Shown piece after piece: positions 50,922-61,851 of a stretch of 64,000 nucleotides of DNA. The notes beneath the pieces were generated by a model. That model did not search any database. It was given only the letters and a program-made list of their open reading frames with translations, and had not been told where the DNA came from. The translations under genes and the position numbers were made by a program. The stretch is from assembly GCA_047495785.1 (NCBI GenBank), contig JBLDXI010000028.1, positions 1,674,001 through 1,738,000 on the forward strand, written 5' to 3'. Positions within the stretch are counted from its first letter, which is position 1. Every line of letters starts with the position of its first letter. This stretch comes from Lepidodermella squamata. Taxonomy: Eukaryota > Gastrotricha.

Positions 50922-51191
50922 ATGCTGAAATTCGCCGTAGTCTTCGCTCTTTTGGTTGGGTTTATTGCTCGAAAATGTTGGACAGCTTCATAAAAAATCT
51001 TACTGGTTTTGCAGGTTGCTTCAGTCATCATCGCCGATGCTAATGCCGAGATCGAAGTAGCCGAAGCGCAGCCGAGCAGCCGTGACGCTGAGCAGCCGCT
51101 GGAGGCCGCTCGTCTCGAATGCAAATCGACTCACAGAAAATCCTGCAACAATAAGGGAGTGTGCAGTTGTATCCGTATTAATCCGCATTAA
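50922..51191 (+). CDS. Small secreted 4-Cys prepropeptide, 2 exons
   Basis: Exon 1 50922-50954, a 60-base intron with donor gttggg, exon 2 51015-51191; 69 residues. The intron splits a signal peptide reading MLKFAVVFALL|VASVIIADANA. An acidic propeptide of about 22 residues (EIEVAEAQPSS...) ends in AAR, then a basic mature peptide with C-x7-C-x5-C-x1-C and the ending NNKGVCSCIR. The signal/acidic pro/basic Cys-rich mature order is that of many animal antimicrobial or defence peptides, and the GVCxC end recalls the last part of CS-alpha-beta defensins, but only four cysteines are present. Function is inference. An inverted, decayed copy lies at 46690-46860. Confidence 0.72.
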
Positions 51192-52483
51192 TCCGGCAAA
51201 TGGTGATTCAACGCCGAGTAATCGTGTGCGAGCATGAGAAGTTAAATTCGAGCAGAGCTGGGATAAATGTGAAATATTATGGCATCAAAAATACTGAATA
51301 ATAATAAAATAAATCATGAATAAAAACCTTACGCCGCACAGCTGTCGTTTGGCCTCAAGGAGGTGCCATTTTCCATTAGGCAAACAAGGCAATTGCCTTA
51401 TAGGGTCCCGCGATTTTCGGGCCCTTCCAGAAAAATCTACAGGGCCCACATATTTTCTGACTCTCGTTGAAAAATTCCACAGGAGGGACCCTTTTGATTA
51501 GCGAATGCGGCTTTGATGATCAATTTTTTGTCGTATGGTCAGAGCTTATGGACCACAATTTTGAAAAAATGTGCTCGCTTCGCTCGCAATTCTCTACTTT
51601 TTTCTGTACTGTTCAAAACTCTCCGTTTACAAATTTCGGCAGTATTGTGTGCAGAAAGCATTCACATTATTCAATGATTCAATCAAATCCAATCAACTTA
51701 ACAATGTGTTGCAGTTGGCATACAATTTAATTCAGTGTATTTTACCAATGTGAAAACCAAACTTTGACGTTGACAGCCAAAATTCAAGGTAAAAGGTTAG
51801 GGAAATTAGTATTTTGGCCATTTTTAAGAGGATTTTGGGACTGTTTTTATTGAAAAATGTCGAAAATTGCTCGCTGCTCGCTTCGCTCAAGTTGGTTCAA
51901 CTTTCATGCTTTCTCAACCAAAGTGGCAGTGAAGTTCAGTTGAAAACCCCTGCGACCGTGGTCCAACTCGATCCATATCTCTCAGGTGGAATATTGAGAC
52001 ATTCAATTGTAGCAACCAAATGTATAGGGGCCCCCGAAGCTGGAAATTTCCTAGGGTAAAATCCGAGAAATTTTCATAGGGTAAAATCCGGCATTGCCTC
52101 AAGCATGCATGTTTTCCGATTGGCCTGCCAAGTGCTCCTAGATGACTTTCAATATGAGTCATCGCTCATCGCGAACGACTTGTGATAAAATGACCTTTTG
52201 GTCTTTCAGACGCTGGGCGGGACCTTGATGCGGGCGAAAAAGTGGCCGAAGAACGACTTGTTTATTGAATGAAACACTAGGTGATTATAATAGCTTCGCT
52301 AAACGAAAAATCAAGGAAAGCTTTCTTGCCGAAGTAATAATTCAACAAAAATGAAGAAATGGTCGGTATATGACCTGTTTTATGAATGATTCCAGTAGGA
52401 GACAGCCACCCTTAGAAAGTATTTTCAGAAACGTAATGGAAAAATCAAGTTGTTCACGTAAGAAGCCTCACTTTCCTCTTTTG
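51192..52483. other. Intergenic, degraded repeats
   Basis: Contains GC-rich strings resembling DNA-element remnants: TAGGGTCCCGCGATTTTCGG near 51400, GGGGCCCCCGAAG near 52027, and two CGCTTCGCTC words (51580 and 51880). No gene recognised; open frames are short. Confidence 0.45.
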
Positions 52484-53998
52484 CTATACCCCGCACTTTT
52501 TGATGTTGCTGTGGAAGCTGAATTCTTTAATATCAAGCATTCCTAGACCGATGCCGATAGACAGCGGAATGATACAGATCACTGCATTGAAAAAGAAAAC
52601 ATATCCCATGATCACATAAGACCACGAATCCGTGCCATCGTTCAATGTCGCACGATAAATGGAGTTGAATGCCATATTCCCAACCAGCATAGCAGCAATA
52701 TCCATCAATCCAACCACTGAAAAAGCCTTGCCAAGGTCTGACTTTGCGGTAAGTTTTGATATTCCTGATCTAAAAGCAACACCGGCGAAGGGATTTAGTA
52801 CATTGACAGCCGAGAATATCCATGGCAAGTAGGTCGGGTAGAACGAGCCAAAGCCCAACGCTATCATTGAGAAAATTCGACTGGAGAATGCCATAACAAC
52901 CAGTCCAGCATCAGACATCGGAAAACACAGCCAGTTAGACTTGAAAATTGGGCCTAGGACCATTAGAGACAGGCCGAATATCGCTAGATAAACTGTCAAG
53001 TAGATGGAATATGTAAAACTATCTATGGATATTGGCTGATGCGTGAAATAGGCGTAGTTAACGTCATGCACCGGGTAATAACCTGTGCAGATGTGCGACA
53101 TCGTATAAGCGACAATCATTAAAAGGCGATACTTATCGGAATCAGTTTCCAGACTGAATATCAACTTGAAGGATTCGCTGATAACAGCATATGGTGAACA
53201 CAAGTATCGGGCCCATGAACCACCCGCCTTTAACTGAACCAACTCTCGTATCTCAGCGTGACTTTTGAGTTCAGGGATGAGGATTGTGAAAACGATTGAG
53301 ACAATGTGAACTCCTATTTGAACAGCAAAAGCTAGGTCGTAATGGTTTTCATCGAAGAAGAAAGCACTTGAAACGGCCCCAAGCATTTTGCCGAATATTA
53401 CGGCTGCCAAGACAAAGCCCAATCGCTTTGTTCGACTTTGCTCCGTGGTAATGCTGCTTATGTAGAAATTTGCCGAGGCCATAGCTGTCACCGTGCCTCC
53501 GAATAATCCAGGCAATATCCCGGTGAAACCCAGGTAAATTGGGTTAACGATGGTATAACCATTTGACATGCCGTACCATAGGAAAACTGCACAGCCGAGC
53601 ATACCGCCGAAGTGGCTTAAAACCATCGGCCACCTGTGAGAAAAACGATCGCACCACATTCCATAGATCACCGCGAAAAATAATGATATCGGCCACATTG
53701 AAAGGGTGTTGAACTGGTGGTAGATAGCAAAGTCGTCCTGAACTTCGTTTTCTTCCTTGGTGAATAGCGGCGAGGTGTCGATAACGCTGCAAACATTGCC
53801 TTGGTCATGAAACTTGTGGTAGCATATTTGCCGGTAGACGAATTGCTGACCGGCTGTTTCTTGAATTCCGATATTGACAAAATATAGAAACAGAGGTATT
53901 TCAACGCTGATGATGGGCAGCTTTTTCTTTAGGCGAGCATCAGTTTCTTCCGCCGCGTTTACCGAGTCGTCGCCTATTGTAATGTTAGCTTTAGCCAT
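52484..53998 (-). CDS. SLC46-like MFS transporter
   Basis: A single-exon, 504-residue major-facilitator carrier with about 12 membrane segments. The cytosolic N-terminus (1-30) is followed by VEIPLFLYFVNIGIQETAGQ and an ectodomain with a YRQICYH...VC pair, typical of the SLC46 group (proton-coupled folate transporter and relatives). The inter-TM2/3 loop GMWCDRFSHRWP corresponds to the MFS GxxxDRxGRR motif. A long intracellular loop lies between TM6 and TM7 (KSHAEIRELVQLKAGGSW). SLC46 members move folates, antifolates or immune ligands, sometimes from lysosomes. Substrate here unknown. A perfect 28-base palindrome lies about 75 bases upstream of the start. Confidence 0.85.
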   Translation of the reverse strand: MAKANITIGDDSVNAAEETDARLKKKLPIISVEIPLFLYFVNIGIQETAGQQFVYRQICYHKFHDQGNVCSVIDTSPLFTKEENEVQDDFAIYHQFNTLSMWPISLFFAVIYGMWCDRFSHRWPMVLSHFGGMLGCAVFLWYGMSNGYTIVNPIYLGFTGILPGLFGGTVTAMASANFYISSITTEQSRTKRLGFVLAAVIFGKMLGAVSSAFFFDENHYDLAFAVQIGVHIVSIVFTILIPELKSHAEIRELVQLKAGGSWARYLCSPYAVISESFKLIFSLETDSDKYRLLMIVAYTMSHICTGYYPVHDVNYAYFTHQPISIDSFTYSIYLTVYLAIFGLSLMVLGPIFKSNWLCFPMSDAGLVVMAFSSRIFSMIALGFGSFYPTYLPWIFSAVNVLNPFAGVAFRSGISKLTAKSDLGKAFSVVGLMDIAAMLVGNMAFNSIYRATLNDGTDSWSYVIMGYVFFFNAVICIIPLSIGIGLGMLDIKEFSFHSNIKKCGV

Positions 53999-54071
53999 TC
54001 GAATACACTACTGTAGTAAATGACGTCACTTTTATGCGTATACGTTCGCCTTGCGTTTGAAAGCAGCCATT

Positions 54072-54099
54072 ATTTTGAATTTTCATGAAAATTCAAAAT
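54072..54099. promoter_or_regulatory. Perfect 28-base palindrome upstream of transporter
   Basis: ATTTTGAATTTTCA followed by its exact reverse complement, with no spacer. It lies 74 bases before the minus-strand SLC46-like start codon, where a promoter or 5' UTR would be. It could be a dimeric binding site or a remnant hairpin insertion. Confidence 0.4.
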
Positions 54100-55054
54100 T
54101 GGGCGGCGCCCATAGCGCCTCCCTTCAAGCGCCACGTGATGTTAGCGCGTAGATATTATCTTCTTCGTGAATTGTTATTCAGCTGCTATAATTGAGCTCA
54201 TACGTAGACCATGAAATATCGTAAGCAACGGGCGTAAGTTGAATTGGTATATATTATTTGTAGATATTAGGTGCATAAGAAAAGTCCGGTATGCGTAGCT
54301 CGAGATGGAGCAAGTTGTCGAAAACTAATTTTTTTACATTTTATATCTACAAGGCTGATTTTCTTAGTTGCAGGGTTTTTATGTTTTTCAGCGGGCGTCA
54401 TACGGCTCCAAAACCGCTTGATCGACAATAGCGTGATTGATTTCAAATAACAAATGGTCGATATCCGCTTTCATTACCGAAATTTCCCGATTATAGGTTA
54501 TAGCCTTGCGTTGTTAAATACCATACATGGACATAAGGCATAACATGAATTATTTTAGTGTTAATGAGGGAGAGACTGCAAAATAGCTCTTGAGGCGCAA
54601 TAGCGCGGATAATCTGCTTACGTTTGATATATAATTACGACAAAGCGATTTAGTGAGGAATTATCTTTAGCAGTCGCAGTATCTAAGCTCTAAGCCGACA
54701 TAACATTCTGGAGGCTGAGCTTCCTGAGGTCAAAACTACCTGCCCCAAATTCTGTCATCGCAGGGAATACTTTTCATGCGCGGCCACATATTTTTCTATT
54801 GTGGGCTTCTTCGGCATAATATTACGTGAGCTTAGATTGTTTTTGAGAGAACTTCAACTACGCTAACAACGTGTTCCCAGATCCTAATTTTCGTCAATTG
54901 CATTACAGTTTGCTGATTAGCCATACCCAAGATCGATTTTCTTCACGCTAACCTCCGCATTTTCCAATTAGCAATTCCAGACTTTCGAGGAACGCGTTAG
55001 AGAGGATTTGACTCTTTCTAACTCTCTCGAAGACATTTTGATCTCAATACTCGG
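54100..55054. other. Intergenic, no gene recognised
   Basis: About 1 kb between the divergent transporter and the first GPCR gene. No recognised coding sequence or repeat. Confidence 0.55.
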
Positions 55055-56226
55055 ATGAACAACTCGTCTACAGCAGCCGGTTTTCTCTACGGATCTTGGG
55101 TGATGCATGCCAGTCCGAGACGAGGCTACCCTGAACCTCGTCCTTACTTCATCGGCTGGTTCCATAACTTGGACGCTACAACCCTTCAGCAGCGACTTAC
55201 ATTTCCGATAATATATCTTACGGTCACAGTTCTGGCAATCATCACTAATACCGGTATGGTGTTCATATTCTCGAAGCGACAACTGCGCCGCGATTTTTTT
55301 ATTCTCACTGTGATGAACGCAGTATCTACAGTCGTCCAAAGCATATTCCTTACGATTCTCATTTGGGTACCAGTGAGGACAGGTTTCTGGGAAGGTCCTG
55401 AGTTCCTATGCCAAGGGATATGCTGGATAGCTACAGCTCTTGGATGTCAGAATTCTTGGATTTTCATGTTGATAAGTTACGAAAGGCGGCTCTGCTTGAC
55501 CTGTAATAATCCTAACCCACCTGCGAACACGAAACGGGTAGTTTTTCTTGCCCTGAGTTTCCTCGCAATAGGTTTCGTTATTTTTGAGACAACTTCAATT
55601 TACCCTTTCGACGCTATGACGGCGGAATATGTTGTGTTACCTGGGGTTAACAACGGATCTGCTGTATTGTTTTGCGGCAATTTCGACCATAAATTATGGG
55701 GCAGTATTGATACTCAATTTCTATTACTGCTGTACTACGCTTTGGCTGCAATGATCATACCTTGCTCGTTGATAGCATACAATTACTGGTTTGCGAATTT
55801 TATTGAATTTGAAATTACGGAATTTTCTTCTATTCCAGGAAGATTTTCGAAAAGTTGCGAGATGTGAAGAGCAAGTTTATAAATCAGGATCTTATCTCAT
55901 CGGGTGGGCGTAAAAGGTCGAAGAAACAACCTACAACCCTGCTGACAAATTGGCAAAAGCGAGAAGTTTTCTACATGAAGCAATCCTTGGCATCCTTTTT
56001 TGCTTTTGCGCTATCTCACATTCCGCTGTTCATCTCTATAGCTCTCATTACGGCATGGGACGGCGCAGGGCCATACTACTTGTCAGCTACTGTTCATAAG
56101 GCGAGCTATCTAATATTTTCGGCTGAAACAGCCATCGCGCCGATAATTCAAAGTTTGAGGCCAGGATTCACTGTGGACATAATGCGCGTGATTGGCTATC
56201 TTAGAGAACGGAATATGGTACCTTGA
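55055..56226 (+). CDS. Orphan rhodopsin-like GPCR 1, 2 exons
   Basis: Exons 55055-55788 and 55839-56226 join in phase 2 (TG|G) to 373 residues. Seven hydrophobic segments follow an N-terminus with PRPYFIGW. TM3 follows EFLCQG (the conserved Cys) and ends SYERRLCL in place of DRY. ECL2 contains the NNGSAVLFCG partner Cys. TM5 ends LIAYNYW at the splice site, and ICL3 is basic (GGRKRSKKQ). TM7 ends ETAIAPIIQSLRPGF, where class A receptors have NPxxY. Likely a peptide, amine or chemosensory receptor coupling to G proteins; ligand unknown. It is the first of three paralogues sharing the intron position. The donor is gtttgc rather than gtaagt. Confidence 0.82.
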
Positions 56227-57057
56227 AATGAGTGATGATATTAATACAAAATGGAAGTATTTACCTAATTGAAAGCAATTTTGTGATTTTTTATTGGTGG
56301 ATGAACGCAACAATCTTTTAAAGTAACGATTGTGATGCCCTCAAGGAGCTTTGAGGGACAGCAGTGACCAATATCAACAGAGCGAAACTAAAAGAAGTAG
56401 GATTTTTTATCCTATTTTAAGGCATCGCATCAAAGGTTCAAAGCTATCAAGGCCAAGCATGGATCTATATCGATGACACAAGCAAGATATCGAAGAACTC
56501 ATGCAGGAGGGTAGGATCATGTTTAAGAGTGGTCAAGGAGATGAAAATTAGACGACGAATCAGTATGGATTAATAGTTAGTATTGGGTCAGTTGTAATGT
56601 GGTCTCGTAGGTAGGTCTTAGGTAAATACGGAATTCTAGAGTTGTTCTGGGCTTTGGGTCTTATTTGCCAAATAATGTCCCTGCAACTTCTGATTCCATT
56701 CTGGTTTTAAAAAACGTTAGAAAAGGTTTGACAACTCAGTGGAATGTAGATGGCCGACTGCTGAAAACATCAGTCCATCTGAAACAGATTAGGTCTCTGT
56801 GTTGCAGACGCTGTCCAAACCCAGAAATAAGTCGGAAATTATATCAAAAAAGTCTGAAAAATATTGCGGACAATGCTCAAAATGTAGAACTCAGACATAT
56901 TTTGCGCGAATGACACTTCGCCAGTTTTTCCTAATTAACCAAGAGACCCGTGTTCAATTACTATAATAGCATAGGGAAGAAGTAATGATTGGGATCGTCA
57001 TAAAGAAGGTCGCCATTTGATGAAAACCGGCTATCGATAGTGTTTGAAAGTTTTGAT
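56227..57057. other. Intergenic, no gene recognised
   Basis: An 82-codon open frame (56665-56913) has no domain. Otherwise unstructured sequence between GPCR 1 and 2. Confidence 0.5.
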
Positions 57058-58249
57058 ATGAACAGCTCATATAACGACTTCACGTCTGATGCTTGGGTCA
57101 TGGCTGAGCTTCCATCTCGGTGGTTTCTCGAGCCCAGACCGTATTTCGTGGGTTGGTACCACGACCTCGACAAGAAAACGCCACAGGATCGGCTTTTGTT
57201 TCCCATTCTGTATCTGTTTACAGCTATCGTGACGATTATAACGAGTACCGCGAATATTTTTGTTTACTACAAGCGCCACCTACGCCGAGACTTCTTGGTC
57301 CTCTCTGCGTTACTAGCGACTTCGAAAATCGTTCAATGCATCTCCCAATTAGTTGGCATTTGGATACCCGTTCGAACCGGCTATTGGAATGCAAACCCTT
57401 ACCTTTGCCACGTGATAGCATGGGTAGGATCGGCACTTGGCTGCCAAAACACATGGATTGTCATGCTGATAAGTTATGAAAGGAGACAATGCCTACTATC
57501 AAACAGCCCAAACCCACCGGCTAACACGAAAAAAGTTCTTTTACTAGCACTACTGTTTCTAGCGGTTGGGTTTCTTCTATTTGGGACTGTAGTCTTCTAT
57601 CCTTTCAATTCTGCCGTATCAGAGTATGTATCTGTCCATAACATTAACAACGGAACGCCTGTTTTGCTGTGCGGCTCATTCAATCATAGATTGTTCGGCA
57701 ATTATGATACAGGCCTTCTTATCATGATTTACTACGCAGTAACGGCGATTGCTGTTCCGTCTACATTGATAGCTTATAATTACTGGTAAGTCTGAAGATC
57801 GCATTTATTATTAGGCTCATATATATGCTGTGTGTTTCAGGAAAATTTTGCAAAAACTGCGAGAAGTCAAAAACAAGGTAAAAGGCACCGTCCATGCTTC
57901 AACTTTACAAACGAATGATTCGTCGAATCAGCAAAAAACTCTTATTCAATCATGGCGACAGCGAGAGGTGTTCTACGTAAAGCAGAGCCTGTTTTCCTTC
58001 TTTGCTTTCGCGCTATTTCACATCCCGCTTTTCATCTCCATGGTTTTCGTTGTTAAATGGGACACGATAGGGTCAAAATACTTGTCTTCGGCAGCTCACA
58101 AAACTTGCTACTTACTGTTCGCAATCGAAACAGCATTCGCGCCCCTTATTCAGAGTCTGCGGCCCGGTTTCACTACCGATTTAGTCCATTGGCTTCGAGC
58201 CATGGCTAGGAAGATCTATCCTTCATCAGCTAGAACTCGAAATTTTTGA
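57058..58249 (+). CDS. Orphan rhodopsin-like GPCR 2, 2 exons
   Basis: Exons 57058-57785 and 57841-58249 join at TG|G to 378 residues. The ATG at 57058 aligns with the starts of the sisters; the open frame runs upstream only through a GTG. Features: LEPRPYFVGWYHDLD at the N-terminus; TM3 preceded by PYLCHVIAWVGSALGCQNTW and ended by SYERRQCL; ECL2 with NNGTPVLLCG; TM6 after REVFYVKQSLFSFFAF; TM7 ending ETAFAPLIQSLRPGF. It is closer to GPCR 3 than to GPCR 1 (shared PYLCHxIAWVGSALGCQNTW). The ICL3 start (KILQKLREVKNK) is strongly basic, suitable for G-protein contact. Confidence 0.85.
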
Positions 58250-58431
58250 CCACGCACTTACAAAAAATAATTTATCCAGGGACAATTTGATGCATCTTGA
58301 CGCCGATAGTAATTAAATTAAGTGACGGCCATTGCTATCAACGTTTTGCCTCTGGGGCTGCGATATAGTAGGAAGCAGAAACGAGGTGTGAAATTGCTGT
58401 TTTCGTTTATTGATGCGATTAATATTTTGGA

Positions 58432-58979
58432 ATGGGTACTCATTCACTCAACTTGTTTTGGTTCGTGATAATCTTGTCGTCAGTTAATATTGCGGTAGCA
58501 TATTTGAATGACCTACCGGAGCAATGCGAAAAGCTGGTGTCCTTTGATTGTGCGAACAAACCTCGCTTTAAACACAACCTGGGATCCTGTAAGCTGACTC
58601 AGGTAATTGTAGGCTGGATGAGATATTGTTGACCGCTATCATTCGCGCCAGGCATGCTTGCGCCATAACGTGACTTTGAGTCAGTTCGCGAGCGGTGAAT
58701 TCGGATGCTTCAGAAGATGTGTTCTAGCGGGGCGGCGCCTTACTCCTAATTCATGCCGATCCTTGAAAGATAAGGATCTCGTTTGCATGCGACTACTCAT
58801 GCATTTAACATGGCGATTCGACGCTTTGACAAACACTTGCAGAAGGATGAAGGTGAGAGAAGATTCAATGGCTCCGCTTCGAAAAAAATCCTTTCATTTA
58901 GGTATGTCGCGGCGTTGGACTGAATCGATTCTCAACGCAAGACGAATGCGAGCAGTCATGCGTAAGATTGCTACCTTAA
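58432..58979 (+). CDS. Two-domain Kunitz-like secreted protein, 3 exons
   Basis: Exons 58432-58602, 58652-58852 and 58902-58979 join in phase 0 to 149 residues; both introns are 49 bases. The signal peptide ends near residue 23 (NIAVA). Domain 1 spans QC-x7-C...C, then CLRHNVTLSQFASGEFGCFRRC. Domain 2 runs SCRSLKD...VCMRLLMHLTWRFDALTNTC, then VCRGVGLNRFSTQDECEQSC, the Kunitz ending with a GLNRF block where GxNxNxF is usual. Both domains are shorter than the standard spacing. It sits between GPCR 2 and 3 on the same strand. Predicted extracellular inhibitor or ligand; target unknown. Confidence 0.78.
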
Positions 58980-59334
58980 AACTTCGGCAGTCCGATCTGA
59001 CTTCGATTTTTTCCCTCACCTTGAAATCATCGTTAATATCGAGCTCTTTTTCCTAATAAAACCTATTCGAACATTTATGGTGCTAGGATATGAGTTGATC
59101 TTTGACTTTTATTCTTGAAATTTTGCGTGTTTAATTTCCTTGAAGTACTCCAGAGGAGAGAACGCAGTCGATCTAAAGCAGAAATATGATAGTGTTGCAT
59201 TCTAGTAATATTCAAAATCGATATCCTCGTGACGTATTAAGGTGATTAAATGTGCGTCGAATGTTAATATTAGCCCTCTAAGATGACAGTCTTAGAAAGC
59301 ACAACGTTACCCAAGGGAATCTAAAATCTTAAAA
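58980..59334. other. Intergenic, no gene recognised
   Basis: Short spacer between the Kunitz gene and GPCR 3; contains an AATAAA at 59053 that could serve as the Kunitz polyadenylation signal. Confidence 0.55.
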
Positions 59335-60506
59335 ATGAACTACACTGATAGACGATTCTTAACAGATGCTTGGGTTCTGCTCGCAGATGCAAGGCTTGGA
59401 AGTCTTAATCCTCGGCCTTATTTTGCCGGCTGGTATCACAATTTGGGTGGATCGAGTCCAGAGGACAGGCTTCTCTTTCCTATTCTATACCTAACAACGA
59501 CCGTTTTAATCGTTGTCACAAGTTCCGTTAATCTTGCCGTTTTCTACGGCAGACAAGTCCGGCGTGATTTCTTCATTTTGACAGCGGTTCTAGCAGCAAC
59601 TCAAACCATTCAGAGTGTATCTCAGACGGCTGGCATTTGGATATCAGTAAAAACCGGTTACTGGGACGCCCCGCCCTACCTCTGTCATATTATCGCTTGG
59701 GTTGGGTCTGCGCTTGGCTGCCAAAACACGTGGATTTTTATGCTCATCAGCTACGAAAGGCGGTTGTGTCTGCTTTCAAACAGCTCCAACGCTCCGGCTA
59801 ATACTAAGAAAGTTCTTCTTTTGGCGCTGCTTTTTCTAGTGATAGGATTCCTGATATTCAGCACCGTAATATTCTATCCCTTTGATTCTTTCGCCCCGCA
59901 GTATGTCGTTGTTCCAGGATTGAATAACGGTAGCCAAGTGTTGATTTGTGGTTCGTTCAATCACAAACTTTGGGGTACCTATGATTCATCTCTCCTGATT
60001 TTGCTCTACTACACAACATGTGACATGGTAATTCCCGGTTCTCTTATTGCTTACAACTACTGGTAAGTCTATTAGTAGTTTCACTAGTTTCGGTTTTAAA
60101 GTGTGTAATCTGCAGGGAAATATTTAAAAAGCTGAGAGGCATCAGAACTCAGCATTCAAACAATACTCTAATAACTACTACAACAAACGGGACCCGGCTC
60201 TCGAAAAGTATCATTGAGAACTGGCAGAGACGCGAAGTTTTCTACGTAAAACAGTCAATTGCGTCATTTTTTGTTTTCTGTTTGTTCCACGTACCAATGT
60301 TCATTTCCATGGTGCTTGTGGTATGTTGGGAATCGGCAGGGGCGTACTATTTATCAGCAGCAGCTCATCAGACATGCTATCTTATGTTTTCAATTGAAGC
60401 CGCAATAGCACCAGTTATTCAGAGTCTGAGGCCAGGATTCGCGGGCCAACTGATACTTCGCCTGAAATCTGCATTTAAACGAGTGTCTCCCAGTGGGAAC
60501 GAATAA
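59335..60506 (+). CDS. Orphan rhodopsin-like GPCR 3, 2 exons
   Basis: Exons 59335-60062 and 60116-60506 join at TG|G to 372 residues; the intron of 53 bases has gtaagt/tgcag ends. Features: LNPRPYFAGWYHNLG; PYLCHIIAWVGSALGCQNTW; SYERRLCL at the end of TM3; NNGSQVLICG in ECL2; IAYNYW at the splice point; REVFYVKQSIASFFVF opening TM6; and EAAIAPVIQSLRPGF closing TM7. The conserved LRPGF element after TM7 in all three paralogues probably starts the cytoplasmic helix 8. No signal peptide. N-glycosylation near the N-terminus (NYT). Ligand unknown. Confidence 0.85.
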
Positions 60507-60846
60507 AAATTGATCATAAGTTAATTTCGAACTTGTTATTTTGCTGTTTCAGAAAATATCAATAAATCTAGGGCTGAAAAATGCTGCTTTTTATTATGGC
60601 GCAAGGTGTCAGGTCCATATGGGTTGCTTAGTCAAAGCAGTTGTGATAACAACAGTTAAAAATTCTTCCTTGAATCAGTTTATTGCTTAGACCTAATCAA
60701 GAGCTTATTTGTATTCTGATTCCGATTTTTATTGTCTGCTGATTTATTCGGAATTCCGCAGCAGTATCACTTTAATTTTCCAGCCAAAGCTTAAATTTCA
60801 AAGTTTCCATACATCTGTTAAATTACGCATTGAAAAATACGAAATC
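60507..60846. other. Intergenic, no gene recognised
   Basis: Spacer between GPCR 3 and the next Kunitz gene; includes an AATAAA near 60561. Nothing else. Confidence 0.55.
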
Positions 60847-61673
60847 ATGTTCTATTTGACTCCGATTCTGTTGGTTGGACTTGTCCCAGCGTTGGCAGCT
60901 ATTCCTAGTCAGCCTTCTCCCAACTGTACCACGCCTGATTACGAATCAAGTTGCGAGCTAACCGGCACAGCTTGGCGTTACAATCCGAGTCTCGGCTACT
61001 GCGAGAAGCAGCCGGTGAGTTAACACCCGTATCTTGCCATTTCTGACTATTTTGAGGATGACATATCTACAGACCTGCGAGCAGACTAGTCAGAACGCAT
61101 TCAAGACAGAAGTCATGTGTCTTAAAGCGTGCCGGCCTATACCTGACAAATGCAAAGTCGGGCTTCAGGGAAGATGCGCGTTTGGCGCGGCTTGGTATTT
61201 GGACCCGGCTTCATACACCTGCAAGCACAGTTCTGTAAGTGTTAAAACTCGAGGAATAGGAAATAACAATCAATCATTTTCAGTATTGTCAGCGTAGAAG
61301 TTATCATTTCGATACTCAGAGCGATTGTGAAAAGAATTGCTTACCCCAAAAACCGGACATTGATGGCGACGATGATGAGACTGGCCTGCAAGAATGGAAT
61401 GAGGACGAAGCTAACACGCCGCGGGATTGCTTTCTTCCAGTAAAACAAGGCACTTGTCGAAAGAAGCACACGGTCGATCGTTCAGCCTACTACTACTACT
61501 ACGACAAAGAGTTGCAAACATGCTGGCCTTTTCCCTATTTAGTATGTCTTACCGAAATTGAAATTCCATATCAAATGTTAATCCTTTAGGGTAATTTGCC
61601 TGGTTGCAAAGGTGGAAACAAAAACCGATTTTCAACAATAGAGCAGTGTTTCCAAGTTTGCAGGAAAGAATAA
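60847..61673 (+). CDS. Three-domain Kunitz-like secreted protein, 4 exons
   Basis: Exons 60847-61014, 61073-61234, 61284-61541 and 61590-61673 join in phase 0 to 223 residues. Signal peptide about 1-18 (ends ALAA). Domains 1 and 2 each span two exons (C...YCEKQPVTCEQ...CLKAC; KCKVGLQGRCAF...TCKHSSYCQRRSYHF...DCEKNC). An acidic linker (DGDDDETG) separates them from domain 3, which ends with a near-canonical GCKGGNKNRFSTIEQCFQVC. A run of five Tyr (Ser-Ala-Tyr5-Asp) lies in domain 3. Domain 3 is the most likely to fold as an active inhibitor. The intron-within-domain plan matches the sister genes at 44482 and 58432. Confidence 0.82.
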
Positions 61674-61851
61674 GGATCGTGTTCCTTTAATGACTGATAT
61701 CTGATTGAAGCCTATTTGATAGTTTCATATCACAATAAATATTGAATGGCATTCATCTCAACTTCACCAAAACGTAAAATGCGTGGATACAGATGGCATT
61801 TTAATCATAGATTCCTAACAGGAATCGCAAATTAGAGCATATAGCACCATT

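Noticed and set aside
56665-56913. 82-codon open frame between GPCR 1 and 2
   Set aside because: No membrane segment, cysteine pattern or similarity to neighbours.
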